From positions 112,350 to 176,349 of the forward strand of contig SJRY01000133.1 in the NCBI GenBank assembly GCA_011319805.1: 64,000 nt of DNA, read 5' to 3'. Source of the DNA: Macrocybe gigantea. Lineage: Eukaryota; Basidiomycota; Agaricomycetes; Agaricales; Callistosporiaceae. Numbering within the stretch: position 1 is the stretch's first letter; every line of letters starts with the position of its first letter. Shown piece after piece: positions 33,234-45,492 of this stretch. The notes under the pieces are model-generated. The model saw only the letters and a list, made by a program, of their open reading frames with translations, was not told where the DNA came from and did no database searches. The position numbers were made by a program, and so were the translations under genes.

Positions 33234-35025
33234 ATGCATCCTGCTAGGCATTCGTCGAGTAAACACCCCACAGATTCGCAGGATTCTCCGCGACGCACCA
33301 ACGACCCGGGTCCATCGACCGACCCGCAACCACCTGCGACGGGAAGCAGCGGCAGCATCCCTCCCCAGCAACAGTTGTTGCCGTCCATCAAACAACTTCA
33401 TCCATATCTGCCGGATATACCCCCGCACCAGCCGGTCTCTGAGCCGACTTCGAGCTACGGCTATGTTGGTCCTCCTTCGTACGTGTCCCCTCACGCCTTA
33501 TCTCAGACAGTTGGGCCGCGACGTGCTTCGGAGCTCTACGGCAGCCTCGAGTCAGAAGCTGACGATGTGGAGAGGCGTGAGCCGCCGAAGAAGAAAAGAC
33601 GGAGGCAAGCGTTGAGTTGTACAGGTAAGCGTAAACGGATGCCATCTTCAAACTTCGAAAATGACTGGAAGCACGCTTGACGTCTGCACTTCTCTGACCC
33701 TTATCGATTCATGGATACTCCATTACGTGGCGATTCCCGACCGATCCCCCTTGTCATCTGCACTGATCTTGTGATGTTATCACACGGGTCCATCATGTCA
33801 TACGTACTCAAGAGTGCAAGCGACGCAAGATCAAGTGCGATAGGTAACTATCGGTTTTTAGCTTTAACACAAAATTTGACCGCCATCGTTTCGTCTTCCA
33901 ACACCAAGGTCGCAACCATGCACGCCCTGCACCCGCAGAGGTGAACCGGGCAGATGTCAATGGCACATCGTCGAACCCGTGTGAGTCAAATCGCATTCAA
34001 ATGAAACGGACGCCGACTGACCCAGGAAGCGACTCTCCACAATTATCAATTTCGCGCTAACTGACGGGAATTACGGACCCCAGTGAGAAATATGTCACCA
34101 GGGCTGAATATGAAGAGCTCAAGGCACGGTTCGACGAACTTGCCGCCCAAGTTCAGCGATTCTTACCAAGCGCATCATCTGTCCCTCCCTATTACCAAAT
34201 GGGTGCTCGCTCAAGTATGTCAGGGGCGAGCACGGAGGCTGTGTCTACATACCACTCATCAGTGCATCAGCCGCTGATGCCACCCCCAATAGTGCCATAT
34301 TCATCGCATTCTGACGTGCCTCCTCATCACGCACGGCTCGTGAAATCCGAAGAAACGCAGAATCAGCCTCGCGGCAGTACCAGCGGCAGCGGTCATCAAA
34401 CCGCAATGGTCCCTACGTCACCTGTGGCATCCGGCCACCCGTCGCTCTTGATGCGGCAGCACCGCCCGCATGATAGGTCTCCGACATCAGCGGCGGCAAG
34501 CAGACCCATGACGGCCACCGCAAGCACGCCAACACTGGGGGCGGCAGCCGCGAGTTCAGCCACAAGTGCGTCGGCAGCTAAGCAGTCGCCCCTGTCTCTG
34601 GCAGCCATCACTTCGCCGTACACTCCGGACTCACAGCAGTCAAAAAACTGCCGCGCGCAGACGTGCACGCTGGGCCATCGTCTGCGCATCGGATTCCCGG
34701 CTCCAGAAGACCCAGCGGACCTTTCTTCCGCGACGACTACCCCTACTCCCCCGTCACCTCTCACTCCGCCGCCCACCACCGCTCCTCATCTGCTTCCTCT
34801 TCAGCGGTTCAAGCCACTGTCCACCCCGGCTCCTCAGCAGACGTGTATCGCGATTCTTCTGTCGCTGCAGGACCACCCGGTCCGTCATCATCCCCATCAT
34901 TACCTGCAACAATTGTGCCACCATCAAGAAGATTCGTGGAGCCCCGCAACGCACCCCTTCCACCGATCTTATCACCACGAGACGAAGATGAAGAGCCACT
35001 GACTCCCTTTGGTCGTAACCGCTAA
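33234..35025 (+). CDS. Zn(II)2Cys6 transcription factor with coiled coil, apparent 1-base frame break
   Basis: Exons 33234-33624, 33813-33843, 33909-33980 and 34084-35025. The binuclear cluster is split over three exons: CTECKRRKIKCDRSQPCTPC followed by ...C, the standard CX2CX6CX5CX2CX8C pattern. Upstream is a Pro/Gln/Ser-rich arm ending in a nuclear-localisation-like KKKRRR. Downstream is a short coiled coil (VTRAEYEELKARFDELAAQV), then Ser/Pro-rich sequence. The frame from 34199 would stop at 35002, but a coding-looking second frame (ends LPPILSPRDEDEEPLTPFGR) takes over from about 34648. The break coincides with the A6 run at 34642-34647: one more A restores a single frame. The target genes cannot be told from sequence. 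Confidence 0.85.
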
Positions 35026-35818
35026 CCATCTCTAGTCGTGAACACGTTCCTCCACGTTCCTTCGTTGTCTTTTACACTTCGCTAATTCCCCGTATGTATC
35101 ATATTGCATCTTTTTCTGGGTCGTTATACCTTGGATTTCCTTGTCTGGCGTGATTAACTCATCAAATCAACACCATTCCTTGGTTTCTTTTCTTTTGTAT
35201 AGTTGAGATTTTTCTCGTTCGCGATTTGGTCTTCGATTTTCTCTGACGCATACATATAAATGGATACCAGTATAGTGTTACGAAGGTATAAACATTATAG
35301 TATATATTTCGACCCGATTTTTACAGCATATATATATCATTCCCTCGAAGCCTATCAGTAGATATTTTATCTATATCGAAGCGTTCGTTTGCATACATTG
35401 CGATTTATCCACGGCGAGTACACGCAAATCACAGGTCTGATCTACACGGCAGGAATCTGCCGAGAAATTACCCTCACTCCGTTCTTTATGATCTTGTGAG
35501 TAGGCCGGTGACGACCCAGCGCATGGCGGCAGTCAGCATGAATAGATCACCTACAAAAGGAGTCTCCAATACGGTCGGATTTCAGACAAGTGCGAGTTTT
35601 GGGAAGCGGAAGTTACCGTTGAAGGCACATGCACAACAGAAATCCGTACAAAGGGGGTATGTGAGTATGTATATTGTATTAAGTTTGCGACTTTTCCACG
35701 TAATAGGGCAATTCGACGAAGATAAGAGAAAGCAGAACCTACTGAGTATCCTCCACAGCGATAGAAGAATACGAGGAAAGGAGAAAAAAAAACGAAACGG
35801 CAATTCACACCACTCAGC
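35026..35818. other. Convergent intergenic region
   Basis: AT-rich 3' flanks of two converging genes; repeated TATATA around 35270-35340. No gene seen. Confidence 0.4.
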
Positions 35819-37405
35819 TTATTCCCAAACTAATTTTCCCTTTTCATCGACAGTGGCTTTCATCCCCCCGCTGACTGTCTTGCCCGCTCTGCCGGAGGCT
35901 TGCTCCATCACGCGTTCTCCCTCCAGCTCGCGCCTGTGCTTGGCCAGATTAGCAATTCTCTGCGCTTCAGCCTCCGTCTTGGCAGCCTTCTGAGCTTCTC
36001 GCTTGTTGGCGTTCTGCCGCTGCTTTTTGGTCAGAGTTTCGGATGCTTTCTGCACAGTGGCTTGTGATTGCGTATTAGAAGATGCGTTGTGGGTCCCTGT
36101 CCAAAGAGACGGTCAATCACGTGCGCTGCCTGTAGATGAAAGCGAAAGCCGCCTGACTGTTTAGGCGTCTGCTCTTCACGATGCCCCAGCCGTCGTCTTC
36201 TTTATCCGCCTCGCTCCCTCCGCCGGCAGCATCCACATCCTCATAATCGCCCCAAGAGAAGCCAGTAGCGGGCTTTTCGTTTGGCAAGGGTCGGACCCGC
36301 ATGACGCGTGCGACGGACGGTTGATCCGGCTGCTCCAACATGCTGCAAGACAAAAAGAGATGGAATCAATACAGGGATTTTCGAAATACTTGGATCATAG
36401 GGCAAGGAACATTGAAAGGGCAAGTCACGCACTCATCGACCACAGTCTTCCTCGCTTTCGGCAGCAGCTTTTCGGCAAGCGTCTTTCTGTTCTCGGCATA
36501 GTCCCGGGACTTATAAACTATGCCTTCATCGTCTTCTTCAGCAGTACTTGTCCTCTCTATGATAGGCGAAGAATTTCCGGTTATAGGCGTGGCTATCCCC
36601 GCATCGCTGGTGGATATCTCCACAGAAGGTCGTTCTCGGCCGTCTTGGTCCGCAGAAGCAGCGGCGTCCAAAGACGTCACATGAATGTTGGATCTGGTCG
36701 CGGAATGGGCAGCTGGATCAGTGTCAGTGGGTGTACTGCGTCGACGGCGGTTGCTTCTAGTCTCGACGCGGGTCCAGGACCCGTCAGTGTCCAGGGAAAG
36801 ACTGGACAGCTTCTCTGGTTTGGTCAAGGGTGGAGCCGATGAAGACGACTCTGCGGCGGGCTGTATCGACCGCCTTTGTTTGGCCTTCGGGGCGGGCGCG
36901 ACGGGTTTAGGTGGTTGCTGGTCGGAAAGAGACGAATCGGATTCATGGTCTCTGGCTGGATGAGGTTTCTCCGGTACAGCGGTAGCCGGCTTGACCTTCT
37001 TCTTTTTGGAAGATTTGGAGGACTTTTTGGACTTGGTGGGTTGGGCCGCGGGGGAGGTACTGACTTCTCCAGATCATCAAGGGAGCCTGGGATGATGATG
37101 GACGTGTATGCGGCATTAGTCTTTGTCTCTTGGGCAGATGCCTCAGGCGCCACTGGGCTTGACAAGGAAGGCTGTGCTTCCTTTAGCGCCGCCGCTGCCG
37201 ATTTAGCGGTTTTCTTCTTGCCCTTCTTCGCCGTACCTCCAGAGACCGAGGTTTGTTTCTCCGACGGAGGTCCGGACGGGGACTTTTTCCCTCCTACGAG
37301 CTCTACAACTGAGGGTTTAGTGTAGTAGCCTAAACCAATGGCTCCAGCGATCAAGACGGCCGTGATGGCTGCTTCGGAGGAGATGGAACTGTGAACGGAG
37401 CCCAT
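35819..37405 (-). CDS. Conserved fungal protein: N-terminal membrane segment, Lys/Ala-rich C-terminal helix
   Basis: The ATG at 37405 starts MGSVHSSISSEAAITAVLIA followed by GAIGLGYYTKP, one hydrophobic segment near the N-terminus, suggesting a membrane anchor. A long Lys/Ser/Pro-rich, probably disordered, middle follows. Exon joins are clear at VVD|D (intron about 36430-36345) and RLN|RTHN (about 36165-36100). The C-terminal part has FSWGDYEDVD, WGIVKSRR, TKKQRQNANKREAQKAAKTE and ends KATVDEKGKLVWE. This KKQRQNA module occurs in uncharacterised fungal proteins. The frame shifts by one base near 37058-37068 (DDLEKS, then STSPAAQPTKSKKSS). Function unknown; perhaps an ER or mitochondrial outer-membrane protein by its single N-terminal anchor. 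Confidence 0.75.
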
Positions 37406-39046
37406 TTTGTACCAGACTTTGAAGAACAGAAAAAGGAGAGACTTTGCGGTGCCCTTTTGAATAAATAGCTGAGAGAACAGTCAGAATGAGAGCTCTGAGG
37501 AGGACGAGGACTTACAGGAAACTTGGAAGGAAGCAGTCACTTCGGTCTCTGACGTGGAGTTGTGATCACGCGTCCCAAGACACGTACACAAGACCAAACA
37601 ATCGCGGTGTTATTGCTCCTGCCAACAATGACTTAGGCCGTCTTGAAGACCTTGTTCAAAGCATTGATCCTCTACCCGTGGGCGTTATCCTTCACCGACA
37701 CAATGTACCTAAGCTATGGTTATTTCTACAGCTACATTCCCATGAATATCGGCCAACGACACGTCCCTGTCGCCTCGGCTTGTTTACGGCGAATGTAAGC
37801 AATAGGAACGAAATTCAAGCATCTGCTGCTCCAAGTAAGTTGATCGAGAACATTTTCGGCTTGATGGAGGAATGACTTGTCCACCTGACCTACGGCGACC
37901 CTGCGCGCTTCTATGACATGACCGAGCGCTGCTTGAGCCGCTCCTCCTCCGTTCAAAGTCTGTACGCCAAAAGGCAATCCGATTATGGGCCGTCACTCAG
38001 AAACCAGACCGGCAAGTACGGCCCGCCGAAAAAAACGCGGGACACAAGTGGGGCAGCGTTACTGCCGTCGATGGCAATCTGTCATCAATCCTTCCAACGT
38101 CGGGCTCCTGAGCATCTGGCTGACTGATTGTCGACATACGAGCAACGTATTCGATATTCGCTCATACTCTAATGCAAATGCTGCTAATCGTTCATGACTT
38201 AGGCATCACCACGTCACTTAAACCTGAGAATGAGAAGGTAAAGCGTCTGGACTCGCATTATTACTTCAAGCCTCAACAAGCAAATGATAACGCGGCCTGT
38301 AGCGCTCCTGTTCTGTAAAATAGGTCGAATTTGCGCAGTCAAATCTACTATTAACATTTCGTCAACGTGCTTAGACAAACACTAGAACCCGTTTCACGAG
38401 TTCTTCACAGGTCTAGCGTTCGCTGGTATGCGTTGGCAGGTGTCAGGTCAAGATTGTGGTAACTCGTAAGTCAATTTTTGACTGATTAGAATCGCCGTTT
38501 TCAATCGCTCGCCGAAAGTCAATACCGTTAGTTACTATGTTTCTTACATCATAAGAACAGTCATGGAACGTACCGTAGTTCTCACATCACCTTGTCCATC
38601 GAACGTATCTGCTGGCGAACGGTTCATACGTCGGTTCATACGTCGGCCTAGAGTGCAATGACCCACGTAACAAAACAAATGTCTTTATCCCATTGCTAAG
38701 TACGAAATGGATCTTGCTCTAGTAATCGATCCAGTTCTCCGACTATCCTGGAGCACCGTCATGTCCGCGCCAAGTGAATGTCAACCTCCATTTTTACTTG
38801 TTTCCGCGTCTTCACCCTTGAGGCGGTGTAGCTCCGCACCCCGCCATTGGTGCTGTGAACTGAAAACACATATCCTGTAAGAATGGACTGAGAGCTAAAA
38901 GGATTCACGGGACGCAGCGATGGTCCGATCAAATCCCTGAGGAAATGCAGGGTAGACATGTTTCGTTTCGCCCTGGGCTTGTTGGTCGGAGGCGAACATC
39001 TCAATGTGGCTGTCGGTGTGCTTTGAGACCCGGGATCCGAGCAGGA
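37406..39046. other. No gene seen; short tandem duplication
   Basis: Frames are short and without motifs. The 12-base unit GTCGGTTCATAC is repeated near 38621-38647. The right end is the promoter of the small secreted-protein gene. Confidence 0.35.
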
Positions 39047-39056
39047 ATATATAAGA
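39047..39056 (+). promoter_or_regulatory. TATA box of small secreted protein gene
   Basis: ATATATAAGA lies about 55 bases before the start codon at 39103, allowing a 5' leader of roughly 25 bases. It is among the clearest TATA boxes outside the LTRs and suits a strongly inducible gene. Confidence 0.6.
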
Positions 39057-39102
39057 GGGGTTGAGTGGCTGAATGAGAATCAGTCCGCAATACATTCGAA
39101 CC

Positions 39103-39549
39103 ATGTACAAGCTTTTCTTTGTCGCCGCACTTTTCCTTGTGTCGAGTGCTCGCACAGTGACTGCGGTTCCCCAAGAATACGGTGGAGGACCCGGCTCGGG
39201 CGACCTCAATTCACCCTGTGAGTGCTATCCGAGTCCAAAGTCCGTGGCTTTTGACAATGAACTAATTGCAACTTTGCCGTTGTCCTGTAGGTCAGACCAA
39301 TGCTGTAAGTTCTACGTCATGAAGAAAATATTCTTTATTGACCATCGCACTAGGATTGTGATTTGATTTTGTCCACATAACTTGATACTGGATCCAACGC
39401 TGACAAAAATACAGGTCGCACAGGCCTCCATTGCTGCGGTTTTATCCCGACAGTGCAAACGTGCGTATTGCGCCTCTTTGAAACTTTCCGGTCCATTCGT
39501 TCCATTAACTAGTCATTCCAGTTGTCAGACCCTAGAGACTGCTTGTTAA
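39103..39549 (+). CDS. Small secreted cysteine-rich protein, knottin-like Cys pattern, with 4-base microexon
   Basis: Exons 39103-39217, 39291-39304, 39354-39357, 39415-39460 and 39522-39549 total 207 bases, 68 residues plus stop, in frame with GT-AG introns. Residues 1-22 are a signal peptide (MYKLFFVAALFLVSSARTVT). A Gly-rich link (PQEYGGGPGSGDLN) follows. The mature part has six cysteines spaced C-x6-C-x5-C-C-x8-C-x6-C, as in inhibitor-cystine-knot folds. The third exon is only GATT; without it the frame closes early and the Cys pattern is lost. That the pattern emerges only from this splice model is the main support. Likely an extracellular effector or defence-like protein; role not known. 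Confidence 0.55.
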
Positions 39550-39917
39550 TTCTGGCGCTACATGGAGGTGCGAACGGCACGCTTTTGATATTTGCTGGTC
39601 TGATATAGCTATTCATTGTACAGCGAGAACAGCTGATGAACGTAGAATGTAGTACAATAGGTCTAAGTAGTAAAATCTATTTTAGAGGGAGGTTTATAGT
39701 AAGAACGAACTGGATAGGAAACATTGAGCATGGCGATACAAAATTCTAATGCAGGTAGAGATTGAAATCGATGCATATGGTTATTTTGTGAGGGGAGACG
39801 AGATTTAGACAAGAAATATCTAATGAGACGGTCTTGAAGGGTACTTCCGTTCAATATGTATCACCAAGTAGCCTGATGAAGACGTGAATCACGCTGGCGC
39901 ACGAATTATTGACGAAT

Positions 39918-42086
39918 TTACGTACCGATTAACGTACTATACTGCGAAAACATCTTCATGCAAGAAAACACAGTATCAAAGGAAGAGAGAATCTGGGAGT
40001 TTCTGGAGGACATGTGCGGGCCGTACGTGAGGGTGTACATCAATCCATCACAGACCGAAGCCCACGCAACCTGTATCATAGAAGTAAGCCAACGCTTCAG
40101 ATACTTCAGGACAAGGGCGAATACTTACCCCAACTATGGGATCAACCTGCCTATCGTCGCGAACGCAGTCGACGAGGTGTGGTGTCAAGTTCGCCACGGC
40201 CACAGAGGCGCCAATGCACTTCGCCACAGATTGTTCGGTCTCTGCGTGTGTGGGACAGTGCAACCTGAGCGTTGCGAGGTGCGCGACTATCATCGTAGTG
40301 ATTAGGTTCTCCTTGGTGAAAGGTGTTATTCTATTGCTCTGGACTGTGGCGGATGGTGAAACGGTCTCTGGAGAGGCAGTTCCTTGGTTATTAACGATGG
40401 TTCGTAATAGACCTGATAGGTACGTCTTGAAGTTTTCTATTAAATGGTCTAGATGTACTTTCTTTCTAGGATCTGTAACACTGTTCAAGGCAATTCTTCT
40501 AGGATGGGGAGACTTGTACATACCCTTTTCGTTCCACGACATCGTGGCCCTCTCGAGCAGTAAGGTGGCCTTAGCACGCAGAGCCATGAACGATTGAGAA
40601 GTAAAATTTTCATTGTCCAGAAAAGTCTTGAACAGGATATCTTCATGAGACGACTAAGTTGCGCCAAGAATATTGGTGAGACTTCGGACGATCGACGATA
40701 CTGATGGAAGGTACTTACGGACAACTGACTACCGACCCTTTCCATTTCCCAGGATCTACGCCGACTGCTTTCTCCGACAGACAAGGACAAGACGTCGTAC
40801 GACATTGCATGAGATTCTTGAAGGGCAATCCAACAGTTATTGAGAATCACAGCGGCGCAGAACGCATCTCGCATGTTGTCTCTTTGCACGTCGTCTACGC
40901 CTTCTGATGTTGAAGGGCCAGCTTGCGCGCCACCACGGCTTTCGTCTCTAGACCAGCGATAGAATCCAGCCGCGAACGCGAGAGACAAGGCAGAATTTGA
41001 ATGATAATTACCCTCGGTCAATCTCCCATTCTGAAGATAGTAATACGACAGGAGGATCTCGGCCTGTATATACTGGATTAAACTGTTCGTGTGATCGCCG
41101 GAGCTGACAAGATGACCTGAAGATCCGGAACTATACGACAGGTCTGTGGGAAGGTGCTGAAGTGCGTTGCGTAAGTAAATGCTTTCGTTGTCGTTATGAT
41201 TAGGAGAAGGGTTTGTCCGGTTGGAAAGGTGCGAAGCCCAAAGATAGACTACGTTCATGAGGGATGGCAGTGGTCTTTCTGAATGTCCCAAAGGTAGAGG
41301 TTTTGATAACGACCAAAGAAACCAGTCGGGGTTCAAGAAGAATCCGAATCGGTGCAGGTGAGGGCGAAATATGTTGAATCTGGCAAACAGAGTTGATTAT
41401 GACAATAACGAAAATCAACGATTGCTCCTTACATTGCTTGTCGCGCGTCAACGGACGGCTCGAGAGGATGCGAGGGCGAAGCGGCATGTGAAAGGTGCGG
41501 GGGAACATTGGAGGAACTTGGTGACTGTTGTCGAGACATGGCGGGAGAACCGCTCATGGGTTGGGGTCCATGGATCGCTGAAACGAAGATGGTGTCAGTT
41601 TACAAAGTAGCTGAGGTACAAGACGTTACAATACCATGATCATCGGTCATTTCCTGGGAATTGGATCGATAAGGTTGGTGAAGCGTGAGGGAGTACGGAG
41701 AGGGATAATCTGAACTGTTTTCGGCCTCTCGGATGCGCATGGTAAGCTGCGATATCCGTTCTTCGAGCAACTGTGTCTGCGTGGGTCCGCCGTCCGGATA
41801 TTCGCAATCAGAGAACGTCCCGTTCGATTGGCTGCATTGCGTGCACATGGGTCGTGCGCCGTCGCATTTCTAGCAAATCGTAATATAGAACGGTCAGGCG
41901 ACTGATGATGCATAAGAAATTCAGAGACGCACGATCTTTCGACGTCTAATTGAGAGGGAAGCAATAGATGAGAAGATCGTGTGATGCAATCGATTCGGAC
42001 GTTGCTTACCGACAATTCAAACACGTCCTTCCTCTTCCAGATCGTGCAGGACGCTGGGATGTCGGGCCGCCGCGAATGGTTTCCAT
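39918..42086 (-). CDS. Zn(II)2Cys6 transcription factor with fungal-specific TF domain
   Basis: The ATG at 42086 starts METIRGGPTSQRPARS. The zinc cluster is assembled from three exons: TCLNC, RRRKI, KCDGARPMCTQC, then ...CEYP. The first two introns are about 42015-41950 and 41937-41875. A coiled coil follows (LLEERISQLTMRIREAE). The 283-codon stretch 41336-40485 is the alpha-helical fungal_trans region (NSLIQYIQAEILLSYYYLQN, then SNSALSLAFAAGFYRWS). The last exon, after an intron about 40132-40078, reads VAWASVCDGLMYTLTYGP and ends at TAA 39920-39918. Middle splice sites (41600-41340 and 40690-40600) are less certain. Such proteins regulate metabolic genes from the nucleus; the target is unknown. 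Confidence 0.8.
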
Positions 42087-43070
42087 AGCACACGATTGTA
42101 CGTGGGTTGACGATGCAAAAGAAGGAAATTGGGATGTTGGGCTTGCCCTTTAGGCCTAGCTTATATAGCCGCCCGCTACGTGTCGACAAATCATCCAACA
42201 GGTACCGACGCGCAGCGACTTCATCAACAATTGACATCATTGACAATAGGTAAAGCGGTAACCCGGAACAGCTGCAGCCAAGGAGCTGATGGCACCGAAG
42301 AGCACGGGAAGACGAGAATGAGTCATTTTGTAGTTTTAGAGGTGAGTTTGTCGCAAAAGCCGCAATTTATTCGTGCCTTGCTTAGTGACTTTGCTTATGA
42401 ATCATGACGACGACTGACAACGGTGAAGGAGGTCGACTAACGACGACGCGTCGCATGAGGTCGCATGGCTGCCGGAATTTGATTTTCAGTCTGAACGATC
42501 GACGATCATGACAAAACATCGCCACGTGATGTAATATCCGCGTCAGCTTCCGGCACCCGCCAAGCACCGGCTTTCGTCTCGTCTGGGAACAAGGGCGATG
42601 CTGGCCAAAAGACGCGAAAATTTGCTTCGAGGAATGAGTCGATCTTTGCCCGAAAAACGCCTATGACCGTTCCGCCACGATGTCCGGGTCTTGTTCTTAG
42701 CTTCCAGATGAACTTGGTTGGCCGTCAGAGAACGGAACAAGAGACGCTTCTTCAAGGGGAAACAAAGGCTCAAAAACTTCTGCACCGGGAACGCCACAGC
42801 GAGAGTCTCCGATCGTCTCAGACACTTCGGCCAAAGGCGGTAGGACAGATGTTGGACGAGAGACGCGGCGGTATTCGGCGGATAGTGTCGACGAATTGTA
42901 CAAGTGAGCGGAATGGAAATATGATATAATGAATATCTAATGAAGAATACAATGTCCGATAAAAGATGCGGGGAACGTGACGGAAGCAATACGTCATTGA
43001 CCGAAAGAAGGATATCGTGAAAGAGTGTGTCGTCTAAAAGGGTCACCAGTTCAAAGTTTTCCGAAAGTTT
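42087..43070. other. Intergenic, no gene seen
   Basis: A minus-strand frame (43046-42543) has no motif. Part is the promoter of the regulator on the minus strand. Confidence 0.35.
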
Positions 43071-45317
43071 TCAACATCCATTGCCGTTGCCGTTGGTGCT
43101 TTTCCTCATCTGACGCCTGACGTCGCTCGACCACTTGAAAAAATCACATTTGTATTGAGGATCTACGTGCTCGCGCAGTCGTTCAGCTCTTCCCTTGTCA
43201 TATCCAGGTCCAACGGGTCTAAAGCGGATGAACCGAGTACACCGTTGGTTTAGGCAACTTTGCAGGATAGAAACGGAGGACTCACCGGGAACAGATGAAG
43301 AACCGCTTTCCTTTGTTCGGGCCGGGCTTGTTGACGGTCAGTTCCTTCGCGGGCTCGTTATGGCCTGTGCAGTTCGGGGTTATGGTGGGAGCGAGCAAGG
43401 ACGTCCAGGCTTGCTTTGAAGCATCGCTGCTGCCCGATCGTCCCACTTCTTGCTCCTCTTGAGAAAGTTTCAGCGCAAGCTGGTAGTCGTCGTCATAAAC
43501 GTCGGGGTCGACCTCTGTGGCGTCCTCGCTAAGATCGATGATTTCGGATGAGGAAAGTTTGAGCTGAGAACTAGAGCTTGGTGCAGGTGTCTTGCTTGGC
43601 GTGGTCTTTGGTTTCGTAAAGTAACCCACAAGTTTTTGTTGTGATAAACTCAAAGATTTTTCGGGAGCTTGTTTACGTTTCTTCGGCGCAGCAGGGGACA
43701 CTTGCGACACCGTGGTCAAGGGACTACTGGCGGCTTTCCGTTTAACGGCTGTGGTGGTGGATACAGAAGTCTGCTTGGACGGCGCCAACGATGCAACGGG
43801 GCCGGCTTCGGGTGGTGACTGCGATGGTGATGTCGCAGTTTCCGGAGATGATGGCGAGGAAATGTTCCCCAGTGGCTCCAAGGGCTTCTCTAGAGTGGTC
43901 ATGGACAGATCGGTCGAAATCTCTCCGACGGAGTCGATGGAACGTTCTGCCTCCAACGCTCGATCCCTCTTCTTTCCAAAGAACTTGTCGAGCGATGCTT
44001 GTTTGCCGGAATGCTCTTCCCAAAACTTTGTTGCCAGTCTCGGCGGCTCTGCTTTTGGATCGTATCCGATCGCATCTGACAGGTGCAGCGTTTGGCCATT
44101 TTCGTCGGTGATTTGGTCGTGCAGGTCGAGATACACTGGGCAGTGGTCACTGCCTTTGATGTCGGGTTGAATGTCGGCCGACTTGACCCAGCGCAGCAAG
44201 CCTGGTGTAATGAGGACGTAGTCTATTCGCGTCCCGTAGTTGGTCTCGCGAGCCGAAATCTTGGTGTTCCAGCCTATCCGACACGTTCAGAAACACGAAT
44301 GAAGAGCCATGATTTACGCACAGGTATACATTCCCTTCCGCTCTGGGAAGAATTTCCGAGCAATGTCGATCAACTGGCCGCCTTGTTCACCGTCGTGAAT
44401 AAGCCAGTCCCTCAGCCATCTCCGAACCTCCTTGCCCCAGAAGCCCTCCTCACCTTGCAAGCCCTCGGCGAGCCCTTTTTTGACCATGATATGCCCCTCG
44501 CAGTGATCGATGATGGCAGCGCACGCGTTCAAGTCGCCTACGACGACGACTTGACGTTTTTCGTTCTCGATGAGGCCTTTCACGCGCGCCTCGAGCATCC
44601 GGTGAAAGTCGGTTTTGTACTTGTCGCGGACCTCGCTACCGGAGCTGTCATTCGGACAGTAGACGTTGATGAGCACGAAGAGCTTAAAGTCGAGGACGAC
44701 GGCACGGCCTTCGCTGTCCAGGTCTTTGAAGTCGAGCTCGGAGTCGTCCTCCTCCTCAGAGATGACGTACGGTGGGTATGCGGTCAGGCCTGACACTCGT
44801 TGCTGCTGCTGTTCGTCAACCGGCGAGGACGCGCTGAGTGGGAGTGATGCTTTGGGAAAGGGAAGAGTCCCGCTCAAGCCTTCTTCCGCTTTGACTGGTG
44901 TGGTAGAGGAAACGCGAACATACGTGACGACGCCCGAGTAGCCAGTCCTGCGGATGGGAAAAGAGAAGAAGGCATTGTACGACGGAGGCAGAGCCATGGA
45001 TCTAGGAAGGGCAGACCGTGACCATTTGACTTCTAGAAATACAGTGAGACATCAAATGCTACGCAAGCACATATGCAAGCACCTTGAAAGCATAGAATAT
45101 CAGCCTCGAGCTTGTTCAGAATGTCATCGAATGACTTTAACGTGTTCCATCTGCAGGCGACAGACTTCGTGGTGAGTATGAGCGTCGAGTAGAAGATGAA
45201 CCCCGTTACGGATGATATTGGGGAAGCGTTCTCATGCCATTCTACATAAACGCGTTTGCATGTGCCCAACCACGAAAGGAATACGAAACTTACGATGTTC
45301 CAAGTCAAGATGCGCAT
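43071..45317 (-). CDS. APN2: AP endonuclease 2 (APN2) with PIP boxes, SUMO/ubiquitin-binding-like motifs and GRF zinc finger
   Basis: Exons 45317-45294, 45241-45210, 45150-45083 and 45032-about 44326, then the rest after a short intron, with a last intron near 43290-43215. The start MRILTWNINGMRTLPQYHPW and later VFINVYCPN-type, VVVVGDLNACAAIIDH, GTRIDYVLITPG and GSDHCPVYLDL are the exonuclease III fold with its Asn, Asp and His catalytic residues. Then KQASLDKFF and QQKLVGYF match the PCNA-binding box. EIIDLSED resembles a SUMO-interacting motif and DDDYQLALKLSQEEQE a ubiquitin-interacting motif. The C-terminus is a GRF finger (CTGHNEPAKEL, then NKGKRFFICSRP and CDFFKW). The enzyme cuts abasic sites and trims 3' ends in nuclear base-excision repair. 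Confidence 0.93.
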
Positions 45318-45409
45318 TGAACTCGCTCAACGCGAAGGGACGGTGCGCGTGAGCAAGATGTCTATAGTAAAATATCTACAGGTATTATCCATTATCCTTT
45401 GTTGATATC
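45318..45409. other. Short APN2-tRNA interval
   Basis: Shared upstream region of the divergent APN2 and tRNA genes; nothing else seen. Confidence 0.4.
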
Positions 45410-45482
45410 GGGGGCATAGCTCAGTTGGGAGAGCAGTAGACCGAAGTTCTAAAGGTCCCGCGTTCGATCCGCGGTGCCCCCA
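45410..45482 (+). tRNA. tRNA-Phe (GAA), with C at position 33
   Basis: The 73-base cloverleaf has a perfect acceptor stem (GGGGGCA/TGCCCCC), D arm GCTC-AGTTGGGA-GAGC, T arm CCGCG-TTCGATC-CGCGG and discriminator A73. The anticodon loop is CCGAAGT, so the anticodon GAA reads phenylalanine. G20 and A73 agree with Phe identity. Internal promoter A box (TAGCTCAGTTGG) and B box (GTTCGATCC) are present. No intron. Two oddities: position 33 is C where U is nearly universal, and pair 27-43 is G-A. A T-run terminator follows. Confidence 0.88.
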
Positions 45483-45492
45483 TTATTGTTTA

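Noticed and set aside
33844..33908. Rejecting the Zn2Cys6 cluster because stops occur between its halves
   Set aside because: The stops lie in clear GT-AG introns; joined exons give the full six-Cys pattern.
43712..44793. Long plus-strand frames opposite APN2
   Set aside because: No protein features; the minus strand carries a recognisable nuclease.
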